A stretch of DNA of 64,000 nt from CBDCMJ01 sp965224325 (GTDB lineage Bacteria > Chloroflexota > Dehalococcoidia > Lucifugimonadales > UBA3495), in assembly GCA_965224325.1 (NCBI GenBank), contig CBDCYT010000021.1, positions 1 through 64,000 on the forward strand. The letters run 5' to 3'. Positions 36,588-44,844 of the stretch are shown here, piece by piece; the stretch's first letter is position 1; each line of letters starts with the position of its first letter. A model generated the notes under the pieces. That model did not search any database. It was not told where the DNA came from and was given only the letters and a program-made list of their open reading frames with translations. A program made the translations under genes and the position numbers.

Positions 36588-37676
36588 TTACTTCAGCGCC
36601 TCCACGATGGTTTTCACATTGTATCGCATTAGGTCCAAATAGGAGCCTGCCTCGCCTCCCTTAGGTCCGAGGGAGGCGGTGTAAAGGGACCCCACCAAGG
36701 CTACGCCGGTCTCCTCGGCAATCCTGTGGGCCAAGCGGCTGCTGTGGACCGACTCGCCGAAGACCGCCGGAGCGCCGTATTCTCGGATATCTTCGACTAA
36801 CCTGCTCAACTCCTGGGCCGTCGGTTCTCGTTCGGTGGTGACGCCAGGTAGGACCGTTCCCACCGTCTCGAAACCATACCGGTCGGTGAAGTACCGAAAG
36901 CTGTCATGGGAAGTAACCAACAACCGGTGTTCTACTGGGATCAAGGCCACCTGCGTCTCTATCCAGTGATGTAGTTCGTCCAACTCGTGGTTATAGGCCG
37001 CGGCGTTGTCGCGGTAGACGTCGCCATTGGCCGGGTCCAACGCCGACAGCCGGGCGGCGACGTCGGTAACCGCCAGCTTCACCCGCAATGGATCGAACCA
37101 GAAGTGGGGGTCGAAAGGCCCGTGGCCCTCTTCGTCGTCTCGTTCGCGGGCGTGTTCGCCTTCCGCTTCGTCTTCCCCTTGGGCGTATAATTCGATGTTC
37201 TCTAGTGGGGCCACGGCATCACCCAAGGAGACGACGTCCGACGGATCGCGCGCGGCGCTCTCCAACACCTTATTCATCCATCCCGCTTCCAGGGAAAGGC
37301 CGACGCTCAGCACCAGGCCGGCGTCGGCGATTCGGCTGATGTCCCGGGCGCCGGGCTGGAAGGTGTGGAGGTCCGAATTCACAGGCGCTAAGGAAAAGAC
37401 CTCCACCCGGTCTCTGCCCACCTCGTCGACCCAGTCGGCCAGTATGTTGGAGGTGGTCACCACGTTTATCGTCACGGGTATCTTCGCCGGCGCCGGCGTT
37501 TTTTGGGCGGGAGGCGCTGTTGCCGCAGCGACGGAATCGGCGGGGGTGGCAGAGGCGACGCCGCTTGCCGCCTGGGCGAAGGTTCCCGAGGACGGCTCGG
37601 AGCCGCAGGCGATGACGCTGCCAACGATAACACCTAGAGCCGATGTCAAAATCAGCGCCAGCGAGGCGCGGGTCAT
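36588..37676 (-). CDS. znuA: Zinc ABC transporter substrate-binding lipoprotein (second system)
   Basis: A 362-residue cluster A-I lipoprotein: signal ending in GVIVGSVIAC, an Ala/Pro-rich linker, then VTTSNILADWVDEVG. Metal ligands His in NSDLHTFQPG, His in DPHFWFDP, His in TSHDSFRYF and Glu in VFGESVHSS. Between the first and second ligand is an acidic His-containing loop (AEGEHARERDDEEGHG), a hallmark of zinc-type ZnuA. ATG with GGGAGG upstream. Two GATAC palindromes lie between it and fur. Confidence 0.94.
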   Translation of the reverse strand: MTRASLALILTSALGVIVGSVIACGSEPSSGTFAQAASGVASATPADSVAAATAPPAQKTPAPAKIPVTINVVTTSNILADWVDEVGRDRVEVFSLAPVNSDLHTFQPGARDISRIADAGLVLSVGLSLEAGWMNKVLESAARDPSDVVSLGDAVAPLENIELYAQGEDEAEGEHARERDDEEGHGPFDPHFWFDPLRVKLAVTDVAARLSALDPANGDVYRDNAAAYNHELDELHHWIETQVALIPVEHRLLVTSHDSFRYFTDRYGFETVGTVLPGVTTEREPTAQELSRLVEDIREYGAPAVFGESVHSSRLAHRIAEETGVALVGSLYTASLGPKGGEAGSYLDLMRYNVKTIVEALK

Positions 37677-37740
37677 GGCGGGGTCCTCCCTTTAGATTTC
37701 GTTAGCTCCTAAGACCGGGTCTCAACGGAGCCGCCAAATA

Positions 37741-37783
37741 GATACTGGGTATCATATCTGGCGCCATTTCGATACTTAGTATC
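37741..37783. promoter_or_regulatory. Candidate Fur/Zur operators between fur and znuA
   Basis: Two perfect palindromes with 5-bp arms, GATACTGGGTATC (37741-37753) and GATACTTAGTATC (37771-37783), start 30 bp apart, so they lie on the same face of the helix. The znuA start is 65 nt away. They resemble the two sites upstream of fur. Confidence 0.75.
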
Positions 37784-37811
37784 ATTTACAGTCAAAAAAA
37801 GAGACTCGACC

Positions 37812-38255
37812 TTATACGGAAACCGTTTGAGCAGATAAACAACTTTGGCAGTGGCCGTAAATCTCCAGCCAATGGCCGCTAAGCTGAAATTGATGATCGG
37901 CCGACAACTGTCGCAACAAGTCTTCGATGTCGCAGCCCACCAGGTCCTGAGAGACGCCGCACTCCACGCACAACAGATGGTGATGGTGGCCGCGATGGCT
38001 CAACTGATAGTGCAGGTTGCCGTCCTCCAGCAGAACCCGGCAGAGTACACCGGCCTCCACCAGGAGCTTGAGAGAGCGGTATATGGTGGCGCGCCCAAGT
38101 TCCGGCAGCCGTTTCCTCAGTGCTTCAGCGGTGAAATGGCCCTGCTGGGAGGCGATGGCGTTGGCTACCGCTTGCCGAGGCAACGTGGACCGGTGCCCTT
38201 TTCCCTCAAGGGTTTCCAGCAATTGCTCAGCCAAAGATAGTCTTGTTCGACGCAT
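37812..38255 (-). CDS. Fur family metalloregulator (probable Zur) of the second znu operon
   Basis: A 147-residue Fur protein. Winged helix LPRQAVANAIASQQGHFTAEALRKR and RATIYRSLKLLVEAGVL; metal domain HRGHHHHLLCVECGVSQDL; C-terminal CQSC. It shares the family fold with the regulator at 11354 but is distinct in sequence. The first gene of fur-znuA-znuC-znuB, with palindromes on both sides of it, so auto- and zinc-repression is likely. The ATG (MRRTRLS) lies 8 nt from the nearest palindrome. Confidence 0.94.
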   Translation of the reverse strand: MRRTRLSLAEQLLETLEGKGHRSTLPRQAVANAIASQQGHFTAEALRKRLPELGRATIYRSLKLLVEAGVLCRVLLEDGNLHYQLSHRGHHHHLLCVECGVSQDLVGCDIEDLLRQLSADHQFQLSGHWLEIYGHCQSCLSAQTVSV

Positions 38256-38262
38256 CTATATT

Positions 38263-38303
38263 GATACCAGGTATCTTATTGCTACTGAAGGTATCACCGA
38301 TAC
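38263..38303. promoter_or_regulatory. Candidate Fur/Zur operators upstream of fur
   Basis: GATACCAGGTATC (38263-38275) directly before the fur ATG, and GTATCACCGATAC (38291-38303), which has the two half-sites in the opposite order. The first would block the promoter or leader of fur. Confidence 0.7.
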
Positions 38304-38337
38304 GACGGTAGGTCAAGAGGTTCGGTTGGGAGGTGCA

Positions 38338-38694
38338 GGGCCTTTTCATTTTCAGGGTTGGCTCGCGTGGTTGCGGTCGTTCCAGCGAACGCGGGAATCC
38401 ATACAGCCTTGCCGCCGGGAGTTTGGCATATGGCAGGGCGTAGTAGATTCCCGCTTTCGCGGGAATGACGGAGGGCGGGAATGACGGAGGGCGGGAATGA
38501 CGGAAGGCGGGAATGCCGAAGGACGGGAGTGACGGAGGGTGGGAATGACGGAAGGGGGGAATGACGGAGGGTGAGAATGACGGGGGCAGGAACGACGGAG
38601 GGCGGGAATGACGGAAGGGGGGAATGCCGAAGGACGGGAGTGACGGAGGGTGGGAATGACGGAAGGGGGGAATGAAGGAAGAATGGAAAGGCCC
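38338..38694 (+). repeat. MITE-like repeat family 3 with internal GGGAATGACGG tandem array
   Basis: 357 nt bounded by GGGCCTTTTCATTTTC and GAAGAATGGAAAGGCCC. It contains a 65-nt block (38391-38455) that is 60 of 65 identical to 45038-45102, an ATTCCCGC/GCGGGAAT palindrome, then about 14 tandem 15-17 nt units of the type GGGAATGACGGAAGG to 38690. No real ORF; the minus-strand reading frame through it is a translated repeat. Confidence 0.78.
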
Positions 38695-38796
38695 GGTTGG
38701 GCGGTGGCAGGCGAGTTACGAGGATGAGGACTCAACGCAGGGAGTTTCCCGGCTAGACTGGCCCGCGCCGCCTGGCAGGGACGGCTCCAGGCTACG

Positions 38797-39720
38797 TCAG
38801 GCGCCTTCTTCTTTGTACCAGGAGTCCCCGGCGGGCGGCCAAGGATTGTCCGACACCAGCACCTGAGAAAGTTGGGTGAATGCTCCCTTCATGGCGCTGG
38901 GGTGAAGCCAGATGCTGTTGAACCCCATGTTGGTGTAGTTCGCGGTGGCCCAGGAGGTGGTGTAGCGCACGCCCAAGCTGGAAAGGCGTGCGTCAACGGC
39001 CAGGGAGTCACATATCTCGTAAATTGTCAGATATATGCCCTCTCCGAGCCGTTCCAAAAACCGCGCGGAAGGGGAGTCTGGGCTGGTTGGTTGGGCCAGT
39101 TCGATAAAGGTGTCGCGTCCTGCCAGGGGAATCACCGCGATTTCCAAGCCGGTGAAGCTGACCTGGAACCGGGCGGTAACCCTCAGGCCGAATAACTCTT
39201 CCCAGCGTCCCACAGCGTGGTCCAAATCTCGAACCAAGACCGCTACCTGTCTCAACTGTTTGGTTAGAGGGGTCCGGCCGCCTTGCAGCCACACCTCTCC
39301 GGCGGCCGGCCAGGGATTGTCGCCGCCGGAAACCTCTATGACCTGCAGGAAAGTCCCGTTGACGGATGAAGGGTGAATGAAAGCTGAGCGCTGCTGTCCG
39401 TCTTGGGTCTCATCGGTGACCTCCACGGCCAGGGACTTGAGCCGCGAGATTAGCCGGTCGTACTGCTTTGTCTCGAAGACCAGCAGGTAGGGAGCTTCCC
39501 CTCTGCGCTCCAGGAATCTTTCGCTCGGGGTGTCCGCTGACACCGGTTGGAGCAGTTCCACAAAGGTGCCGTTTCCAGCGGGAAACACCAGATTGCGGAG
39601 GCCGTATTGAGACAGGTCCTCAGAGTGGCATGGCTCCATGTCCAGGGTCTGCCGGTAAAGCTCCCGGCCTTCCTCCAGGTCTCGGACCATGAACGCCACC
39701 TGTCGCAACCGCTCCAACAT
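38797..39720 (-). CDS. Tandem VOC-domain protein
   Basis: 307 residues in two homologous halves, each a VOC module: LRQVAFMVRDLEEGRELYRQTLDME (1-130) and LRQVAVLVRDLDHAVGRWEELFGL (155-290). Both halves end with the same pattern, FIHPSSVNGTFLQVIEVS..DNPWP and WLHPSAMKGAFTQLSQVLVSDNPWP, showing an internal duplication. No activity can be assigned. The two MaoC-like genes upstream on the same strand suggest an acyl-CoA or small-acid pathway. GAGGAGG is 4 nt before the ATG. Confidence 0.85.
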   Translation of the reverse strand: MLERLRQVAFMVRDLEEGRELYRQTLDMEPCHSEDLSQYGLRNLVFPAGNGTFVELLQPVSADTPSERFLERRGEAPYLLVFETKQYDRLISRLKSLAVEVTDETQDGQQRSAFIHPSSVNGTFLQVIEVSGGDNPWPAAGEVWLQGGRTPLTKQLRQVAVLVRDLDHAVGRWEELFGLRVTARFQVSFTGLEIAVIPLAGRDTFIELAQPTSPDSPSARFLERLGEGIYLTIYEICDSLAVDARLSSLGVRYTTSWATANYTNMGFNSIWLHPSAMKGAFTQLSQVLVSDNPWPPAGDSWYKEEGA

Positions 39721-39794
39721 ACAGCCTCCTCATGGGTCCGCCGGCGGGTGGGCCCACGTCAAGCCCAGGCCCCTGGCTAGCGATTATGCCGTAG

Positions 39795-40229
39795 TTAGGG
39801 GTCTTCCCTGCTGGGCAGGGAAAGTACGGCCTTGCCCCCGGCGTACCGTTCCCCCTGGGCTCCGGTCATCATAACGTCGCACTCCACGAGATTCTTACCG
39901 TCCTCCTGGCGGGTGTCGGTGACGGTGGCGGAGACGGCCAACGGCTGGTGATGGGGGACAGGCTGCCGAAAAACTACGTCGAGGTCACTCAGCGATTCCG
40001 CTCCAGCCCATTCGGTCAAGAGCCGGGTCATCAGGGCCATAACCATGATTCCCGGCACGATGGGACCTGGAAGTCCTGTAGCCGCGGCCGCTTCCGGACT
40101 GGTGAAGCGGTTTGGTATGGGATTGCCCCACACCTGGCAGAACGAGGTTACAGCGTCGTCCGTAGCCTCGATCTCGAGGACTCCGATCTCGTCTCCCAGG
40201 TCAACGTCTTCAAACTTTGGCCAATCCAT
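39795..40229 (-). CDS. MaoC-like hot-dog domain dehydratase subunit
   Basis: 144 residues with a single hot-dog fold: AAAATGLPGPIVPGIMVMALMTRLLTEWAG is the central-helix segment typical of MaoC/R-hydratases, followed by LDVVFRQPVPHHQPLAVSATVTD. It lies 107 nt downstream of a second hot-dog gene, the usual layout of a heteromeric MaoC dehydratase acting on acyl-CoA esters. Substrate unknown. Confidence 0.8.
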   Translation of the reverse strand: MDWPKFEDVDLGDEIGVLEIEATDDAVTSFCQVWGNPIPNRFTSPEAAAATGLPGPIVPGIMVMALMTRLLTEWAGAESLSDLDVVFRQPVPHHQPLAVSATVTDTRQEDGKNLVECDVMMTGAQGERYAGGKAVLSLPSREDP

Positions 40230-40336
40230 GTGTCTTTTACCTGTCGTTTATTGGTGAGGCGTTCAAAGTGGGGGCTCATAATATGGGCCGATGCAGAGGT
40301 CAGGACCGCCCGCGGGGGCTCGTCGCGGCATTGGAC

Positions 40337-40786
40337 TCACTCGCGTCTGGCGAAGGACTCCTGGACATCGGCCACCACTTCGTTGTTCTGGTTCGTGAAG
40401 ATGGTTTCCCAGACCACGAAGACCATGGTCCCGCTGCGGCCCGTCTTAGCGTACACTTCCTTGAGATGGGAAGATGCCGTAAGTTGGTCCCCGGCTACTA
40501 CTGGCGCCTTGGGTTGGACTCGCTGTCCCGCGTGCATTCCCACCCTGCCGAACTGGAGCTTTATGTCCGGCAATGAAATCCGTTGCAAGAGGACGGTGCA
40601 ATAGGTAGGAGGGGCGATGATTCCGCTATACCCTGCGCGGCGGGCTGCTGCCTCGTCTAGGAAAACCGGGTTGGTGCCGCCGATGCTCCGGGTAAACCCC
40701 TGAATTGACGCCTTGGTGATCTCAAAGGGGCCCGCCAGATGCTCCTCATCGTGGAGCGAGCGGTCGTAATTAAGCTCTGTTACCAT
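40337..40786 (-). CDS. MaoC N-terminal-like hot-dog subunit
   Basis: About 149 residues: FEITKASIQGFTRSIGGTNPVFLDEAAARRAGYSGIIAPPTYCTVLL is the FAS1/MaoC N-terminal dehydratase pattern (substrate-recognition half), then HAGQRVQPKAPVVAGDQLTAS. ATG 40786 is chosen because the homologous region begins there. Likely partner of the hot-dog protein encoded after it. Confidence 0.82.
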   Translation of the reverse strand: MVTELNYDRSLHDEEHLAGPFEITKASIQGFTRSIGGTNPVFLDEAAARRAGYSGIIAPPTYCTVLLQRISLPDIKLQFGRVGMHAGQRVQPKAPVVAGDQLTASSHLKEVYAKTGRSGTMVFVVWETIFTNQNNEVVADVQESFARRE

Positions 40787-40899
40787 AAATCGGTCCCTTC
40801 GGTTGCGATGCACGGAGAATCGGGCGGCAGCCAACTTGTATCAAGCAACCGGCGTGTTCCCAGCCCCGCGTGTCTTTCCTGCGTCTCTTTTGCGTATCT

Positions 40900-41556
40900 C
40901 TAGTCCACCTGGCCGCCGTTCCGGGAGTCCTCCAGCCATACCGGCTCAAATTGGCCGGACAGCAAGGCTTCCACCAACCCCGCCTCATTCACGATGTTTC
41001 CCGGAAACCTGGTCAGACAGGCGCCGACGTGACTGGTCAGATGGGCGTCGCTGCCGCCTATTCCCAGGTAGCCATACTCTTCACATAGCTGTTGCGCCCG
41101 CTCATTCTCTCCCTTACGGCTTCCGCCGTTCAAGAGCTCGGCGATGTGAATGCCCTCGAAGGATTCACCCTGGCTAATGTAATCGGACAAGCCAATTCCG
41201 AAACGGCCGGGGTGGGCCGGCGCCGCCACGGCGCCGTGATCTTTCGCTGCCCTGATTAGCTCCCGAGCGTCTAGGCGCACGTCCGAGAAATCGATCTCTC
41301 TGGCCAAAGACTCGGTGACGCCGTAAACCAGGAAGTGGCCGTACCTGGTGTCCAGCTCTGATCCTTTAAGCACCAGCACGCCGTACTGGGCTCCTAACGC
41401 CGAGTAATCTTTGTCGAAGTCGAACTTGCGGTGTTCGGTCAATACGATGCCATCCACCACGTGGCCCCGCTTTCGCAACACTTGAATCCACTTCAAGTAT
41501 TGTTCCACCGTGGCGCGGGAGTCGTCGGAAGACACCGAGTGGCTATGAAGGTCCAA
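40900..41556 (-). CDS. PHP-domain metal-dependent phosphoesterase
   Basis: 218 residues with the PHP motifs: LDLHSHSVSSDD (motif I), VLTEHRKFDF, LVLKGSELDT, APAHPGRFG and GGSDAHLTSHVG (motif IV). These bind three metal ions and hydrolyse phosphoesters. The function in stand-alone PHP proteins varies. The first available start is TTG 41556. A consensus AAGGAG sits 8 nt before an in-frame ATA four codons upstream, suggesting the true start could be that ATA. Confidence 0.85.
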   Translation of the reverse strand: MDLHSHSVSSDDSRATVEQYLKWIQVLRKRGHVVDGIVLTEHRKFDFDKDYSALGAQYGVLVLKGSELDTRYGHFLVYGVTESLAREIDFSDVRLDARELIRAAKDHGAVAAPAHPGRFGIGLSDYISQGESFEGIHIAELLNGGSRKGENERAQQLCEEYGYLGIGGSDAHLTSHVGACLTRFPGNIVNEAGLVEALLSGQFEPVWLEDSRNGGQVD

Positions 41557-41679
41557 GTACGTGGTTATAGCGGGGACTCCTTCTTGGCCTGCGCCAACTT
41601 GTAGGAGTCAATCATAATGGCTGGAGGCAGATTCATCAACCGTTTCTACGGATTTCGACGGTGGGGTGATGCCGGCAGC

Positions 41680-42261
41680 TCACGTTACGGATATGGAACC
41701 GAGCCAGCCCGTAAAGCGGTTGCCCAAGGTGACTGGATCTTCTAGCAAGAGAGGCACTCTGGTATTGCCCGGAGCTATCTTCATCCGAATGAAGCAGGGG
41801 CCAGGGGTATTCGCCGCCTCGGCCATGGCTTGCTGAAGGGTTTCCCGGTCGTCGGCTTTCCAAGTCTGCAGGCCGCATTGAGCGGCGATATCCGCCAGGT
41901 CCAGCCGCCCGGTGAAGGTGTATTGGCCACCGGTGGAGGCGTATTGTTCGTTGTCCAGGATGATCATCAGCAGGTTCCGGGGCTGCAGGTACCCGATGGT
42001 GGTCAGGGCGTTCAAATTGGTCAACATCGCGCCGTCGCCTTCGACACCAACAACGCGCCGCTTGGAGTCTCCCTCTAGACCAAGGCTCAGGCCCAGCACT
42101 ATGGAACTGACCAAGCCCATGGCTTCAACGACCAACAGGTGATTATCCCGCCGTTCCAAGGCCGCCATTTCCCTACAGGTGGCGCCGCAAGTGAAGACTA
42201 CCGGGTCATCGGGGAACTGTTCGGAAATGAGGCCCAAGGCCTCGATGCGCTCCACTGCCAT
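41680..42261 (-). CDS. Sulfopyruvate/phosphonopyruvate decarboxylase beta-like subunit, second copy
   Basis: 193 residues with an intact TPP motif: VEGDGAMLTNLNALTTIGYLQPRNLLMIILDN. GLVSSIVLGLSLGLEGDSKR lies before it, and QYTFTGRLDLADIAAQCG is the typical downstream region. It begins 12 nt after the alpha-subunit stop. One of two complete ComDE-like pairs in the window; specificity undetermined. Confidence 0.83.
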   Translation of the reverse strand: MAVERIEALGLISEQFPDDPVVFTCGATCREMAALERRDNHLLVVEAMGLVSSIVLGLSLGLEGDSKRRVVGVEGDGAMLTNLNALTTIGYLQPRNLLMIILDNEQYASTGGQYTFTGRLDLADIAAQCGLQTWKADDRETLQQAMAEAANTPGPCFIRMKIAPGNTRVPLLLEDPVTLGNRFTGWLGSISVT

Positions 42262-42273
42262 CGAACGATTACC

Positions 42274-42783
42274 CTACTCCTTGAGATTTAGAAACACAAC
42301 GATGGGCCGGTAAGTCATGTGAGCGTAGTCGTAGGCCTGCCGGATGACTCCAGGCCAGTTGCTCAGAGGCACCCGGTAATCCAACAAGAATGACTTGATT
42401 TTCATGGATTCGACCATTTCCACCGCGTTTTCGGCAAAGTGGAAGTTGGCCGCGTTATATTCACCAAAGCCGCCCCGTCGCACTGCCAGCAGCAACATGG
42501 GTGCATGGTAAGCCATAGCATAAGTGGTCAAGGCGCCCATGGAATTGCCCAAGCCCGTGTCTTGGTAGAACAACACCCCTTTTTTGCCCGTCATGGAGAG
42601 GCCGGAGGCGATGCCAATTCCCTCCTCTTCCTTGGCCACGGGGAACGACCGCACCTCAGGCTTGTCTTCAAAGTGGGCTATCACCGGCGCGCCGAAGCTG
42701 TCCGGAACGTGGATGAAGAACTCGATGCCCAAGGCTTCCAGCCCTTGGATCACCGCAGCGCAGGCTTCGTCTGGATAGCTCAT
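42274..42783 (-). CDS. Sulfopyruvate/phosphonopyruvate decarboxylase alpha-like subunit, second copy
   Basis: 169 residues: CAAVIQGLEALGIEFFIHVPDSFGAPVI, FPVAKEEEGIGIASGLSMTGKKGVLFYQDTG with the TPP-activating Glu, and PMLLLAVRRGGFGE. ATG 42783 overlaps the stop of the DinB gene as ATGA, so DinB, alpha and beta are coupled in one transcript. Confidence 0.83.
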   Translation of the reverse strand: MSYPDEACAAVIQGLEALGIEFFIHVPDSFGAPVIAHFEDKPEVRSFPVAKEEEGIGIASGLSMTGKKGVLFYQDTGLGNSMGALTTYAMAYHAPMLLLAVRRGGFGEYNAANFHFAENAVEMVESMKIKSFLLDYRVPLSNWPGVIRQAYDYAHMTYRPIVVFLNLKE

Positions 42784-43310
42784 TTGTCGTGATGAAGACG
42801 CTTTTGGTCCTCTTGCAGCAATTCCACCTGCTCCCGGTAGCGTCCGAAGATTTGAGGGACGTCCCACCCTTGAAGTCCGGCGTAGGTGTCGATTTGGGAC
42901 CTATGATGTACTTCGTGTTCCAGCATCATCATTAACACCCGCCAACCACTCAGGGAGGCGTCGGTGTCTATCATGGGCACCCGGCGGTCTAGCCAACCGG
43001 CTGGGGTGTCTTGAATGCGCCGGTGGAACTCCTCAGCCGACGCCTCCAGCGTGGGCAGCCAGCTAGACTGGCTGCCGGTAATCGGCGCCTTCCAGTCGTA
43101 GATCCAGCCTTCATGCCGGTACGCCTTGGCAAAGTATATCCGAGACTCGGCTATGTGCCCCACGATTTCCGAGATGCTCCACGCTTTTTCGCCTTCACCG
43201 GCGTCCGGCGCCCAAGAGCTGGCGGCCGTCGGAAGGGCCTGTATGTCGCGCAGTGTGCGGCGGTGTATCGAATCGAAGTAGCGTAGAAAGGCTGCGGAAT
43301 CGGTAATCAT
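42780..43310 (-). CDS. DinB family four-helix bundle protein
   Basis: 176 residues of the DinB/YfiT type: AWSISEIVGHIAESRIYFAKAY with a metal-ligand His, and MLEHEVHHRSQIDTYAGLQGW with the HxxxH pair, together a typical three-His metal site. Such proteins are often thiol transferases or metal-dependent hydrolases; the role here is unknown. First gene of a coupled trio with the TPP decarboxylase subunits. Confidence 0.85.
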   Translation of the reverse strand: MITDSAAFLRYFDSIHRRTLRDIQALPTAASSWAPDAGEGEKAWSISEIVGHIAESRIYFAKAYRHEGWIYDWKAPITGSQSSWLPTLEASAEEFHRRIQDTPAGWLDRRVPMIDTDASLSGWRVLMMMLEHEVHHRSQIDTYAGLQGWDVPQIFGRYREQVELLQEDQKRLHHDK

Positions 43311-43453
43311 CGCCCTCTTACCACTGTTTACAGGTTAGAGCCGTCGGAGGGTCCAGTGAGCGGGAGTTGCCCGGAACGGGGATGCCGTGCCCTCAGGAGG
43401 TCAAGTAAGCGTCGTTTCTGTGGACGGTCTCCGGAGTGGGGACGCCGGCTCAT

Positions 43454-43893
43454 AGAGGGCCAAGTAGACCTATAAGCCGGGTTCTGTATCCGCCTCAGGC
43501 GGACGGTGACCATCTATCTAGCCCTCCCAACACCCTCGGAGAGAGCGTCGGGTCCCCGCCGGAGGCGGGACGACGTTGCCATCGGGGTCAAGCGGCCAAC
43601 CCGGGGACGGACCGGGCGCCCATAGTCCCCCTATTCGGCCTTGCTCCAGGTGGGGTTTGGCCGTCGCTGCGTCACCGTAGACGACCGGACGCTCTTACCG
43701 TCCGATTTCACCCTTATCTCGACAGGTCGAGACGGTATGTTTCTGTGCCACTGTCCGTCTCCCGCAACGGCTCACCGGCTAACCGGGGCTATTGCGGAAG
43801 CCTGGGAGTTACCCAGCACCATGCCCGGAGGAGCCCGGACTTTCCTCCACGCCGACAGGTCGGCGCGGCGGTCACCCAGCCTACCTGGCTCTC
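43454..43893 (-). ncRNA. rnpB: RNase P RNA, bacterial class A
   Basis: The catalytic RNA of RNase P, which matures tRNA 5' ends. Conserved core elements are visible on the minus strand: GAGGAAAGTCCGGGCTCC near the 5' end, GTGCTGGGTAACTCCCAGG, the ATAGGGGGACTATGGGCGCC region, AGATAGATGGTCACCG and the 3' block ACAGAACCCGGCTTATAGG. The P1 helix pairs GCCAGGTAGGC at the 5' end with GTCTACTTGGC at the 3' end, which sets the approximate ends. About 440 nt, slightly long for the class. Confidence 0.95.
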
Positions 43894-44037
43894 CAAGCGC
43901 ACTCTAGCACACGGCTGTAGGGGGGTCAAGCTAGCTGAAGCGGGCCCCGCCGCAGGTGTTTCGGCCCGGCCTTTTCGCTGTGGGGGAAGACTGCACGGCG
44001 GGCGGGAAAAGGACCCGAAGGGCGACCGGGTCCGGGG

Positions 44038-44736
44038 TTAGGTCGGAAAGAGAATCCTCCCGCAACTGTTGCACAGCACCATCTGGCGGCCGTTTCGCAC
44101 CTTCTGCCGTTGGTGAGTCGGCAATGACATGCGGCAGACTTGGCAAAGCCCCCTTTCCACCCTGGCTACGGCCAAGCCTTTCTTAGCCAGGCGGAGCCCC
44201 TCGTATTGCTGTAACGTAGCGGGGTCGAGACCGGCCGTCAGGTTATCCCGTTGGGCCAGCAGCATATCCTTTTCCGTGGCCCAGCGGTCAATGTCATTTT
44301 GCAGCGCAGTTTGCCGGGATTGCCAAGCGGAGGTCTTTTCCCCGAACTTTTTTTCCAGTGCGACGCAATTGGTCTGCGCCTCTTCCGCCTGCACGGCAAG
44401 TTCCAAAGACTCGTCGTCCCGGAGCTTGAGCAGGTCCCTGGCATGAGAGGCTTCCTGTTCCAGGCTCTCTAAATCCCTGGGGTTGGTGATGGCCCCAGCG
44501 TATAGTTGGCTGTCCAGCCGGGTGGAGCGCTCTTTTTGACTTTCAACATCCAACCGCTGTTCCCGCTGGCGACCCTGAACCTGTTGCAGCTTCTCTCTTT
44601 CTTCCAGGAGGGCGGCCTCCAACTGTTCTATGCCGGGGTTGGAGTTCAATTCATTCGCTGCGGTACCGGCGTCTGCCTGTATCCGGGCTAACTGCAGATC
44701 CAACTCCTGCAGAGAAAAAAGTTGCTTGGAAGTCAT
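44038..44736 (-). CDS. CT398-like coiled-coil protein with C-terminal zinc ribbon
   Basis: 232 residues: a long coiled coil (about residues 5-180, rich in Gln, Glu and Leu) ending in a zinc ribbon, CQVCRMSLPT...VLCNSCGRILF. This is the DUF164/C4-type zinc ribbon family, widespread and of uncertain role (links to secretion, tRNA modification and cell envelope have been proposed). ATG 44736 (MTSKQLFSLQELD) is chosen, since the family begins there. Confidence 0.88.
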   Translation of the reverse strand: MTSKQLFSLQELDLQLARIQADAGTAANELNSNPGIEQLEAALLEEREKLQQVQGRQREQRLDVESQKERSTRLDSQLYAGAITNPRDLESLEQEASHARDLLKLRDDESLELAVQAEEAQTNCVALEKKFGEKTSAWQSRQTALQNDIDRWATEKDMLLAQRDNLTAGLDPATLQQYEGLRLAKKGLAVARVERGLCQVCRMSLPTHQRQKVRNGRQMVLCNSCGRILFPT

Positions 44737-44844
44737 GTTAGCGCACTCAATTAGAGATTCCGGAGCCGGAGCGCCGGCTCGGTTGTGAACCCTGATTCTA
44801 GAAACCGATGGGCCCGTTGTCAACGTTGGCGATCCCTAACCGCA

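Noticed and set aside
38440..38690. CRISPR array
   Set aside because: Units of 15-17 nt are directly tandem, without unique spacers of constant length, and no cas genes are nearby.
38352..38735. 127-residue Ser/Pro/His-rich ORF on the minus strand
   Set aside because: It is the translated GGGAATGACGG tandem array of a repeat element, without a ribosome site.
43436..44041. 200-residue ORF across 43.4-44.0 kb on the plus strand
   Set aside because: It is antisense to RNase P RNA, whose conserved core is clear on the other strand.
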